A stretch of 6,430 nt of DNA, from positions 1-6,430 of the forward strand of contig CANTHI010000225.1 in assembly GCA_947653505.1 (NCBI GenBank). Direction: 5' to 3'. This document shows, piece after piece, positions 6,317 through 6,430 of this stretch. The translations under genes were made by a program, and so were the position numbers. How positions within the stretch are numbered: position 1 is the first letter of the stretch; each line of letters opens with the position of its first letter. The DNA comes from an uncultured Eubacterium sp. (GTDB lineage Bacteria; Bacillota_A; Clostridia; Lachnospirales; Lachnospiraceae). The notes beneath the pieces are model-generated. The model saw nothing but the letters and a program-made list of their open reading frames with translations, did no database searches and was not told the origin of the DNA.

Positions 6317-6430
6317 CGGGGATTGTTTTAGATTGCAAAAATGAAAGAACGATAGATTCTTCATATTGGCAGGCAGGAAACAGTAGAAACGTCGGAAAAT
6401 CAGGAAGAGAACTTGGAAACGCAGGATGCA
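6317..6430. other. Right-hand edge, no supported gene
   Basis: There is no convincing terminator or complete gene here. In the frame of the preceding CDS there are stops at 6314, 6329 and 6353, then an open Glu-rich stretch (6356-6430) reading in part ETVETSENQEENLETQDA. An ATG at 6341 in that frame is closed after four codons by TAG. The stretch is purine-rich with recurring GGAA. It could be the start region of a gene beyond the window, a decayed tail, or chance. Confidence 0.4.

Overview
The window looks like chromosomal DNA from a low-to-moderate GC Firmicute, most likely a gut clostridium of the Lachnospiraceae type. This is judged from the clostridial single-chain form of PurL, strong AGGAGG-type ribosome binding sites, and the VanR/VanS and VanY-like protein families. 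The organism call is an inference from protein style, not a database match.

Layout. Bases 1-752 hold the first 250 codons of purL (FGAM synthase, purine biosynthesis) on the minus strand, running off the left edge. A short divergent intergenic region (753-950) carries candidate promoters for both directions and a near-perfect direct repeat around a small palindrome. From 951 a tight plus-strand gene series follows: an OmpR/PhoB-type response regulator (951-1604, TTG start), a membrane sensor histidine kinase (1608-3008), an unrecognised exported or membrane-anchored protein of 279 aa (3005-3844, overlapping the kinase by ATGA), a membrane-anchored VanY-family D,D-carboxypeptidase with a long acidic Ser/Asp linker (3929-5266), and an unrecognised exported 341-aa protein ending in a calcium-loop (FG-GAP-like) motif (5291-6316, GTG start). 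The last 114 bases hold no gene I can support.

How the genes fit together. The two-component pair, the unknown exported protein and the peptidoglycan carboxypeptidase form a probable envelope-sensing unit. The kinase would sense something outside the membrane and the regulator would control transcription, probably of this operon. The carboxypeptidase would trim the terminal D-Ala from peptidoglycan stem peptides. It resembles the regulatory and VanY half of a vancomycin-resistance cluster, but no vanH, ligase or vanX gene is present, so it reads as a housekeeping or stress wall-remodelling operon. The 279-aa protein, translationally coupled to the kinase, is the best candidate for something undescribed: a possible extracytoplasmic modulator of the kinase or the carboxypeptidase. 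The last gene has lower GC at its start and may be a separate addition.
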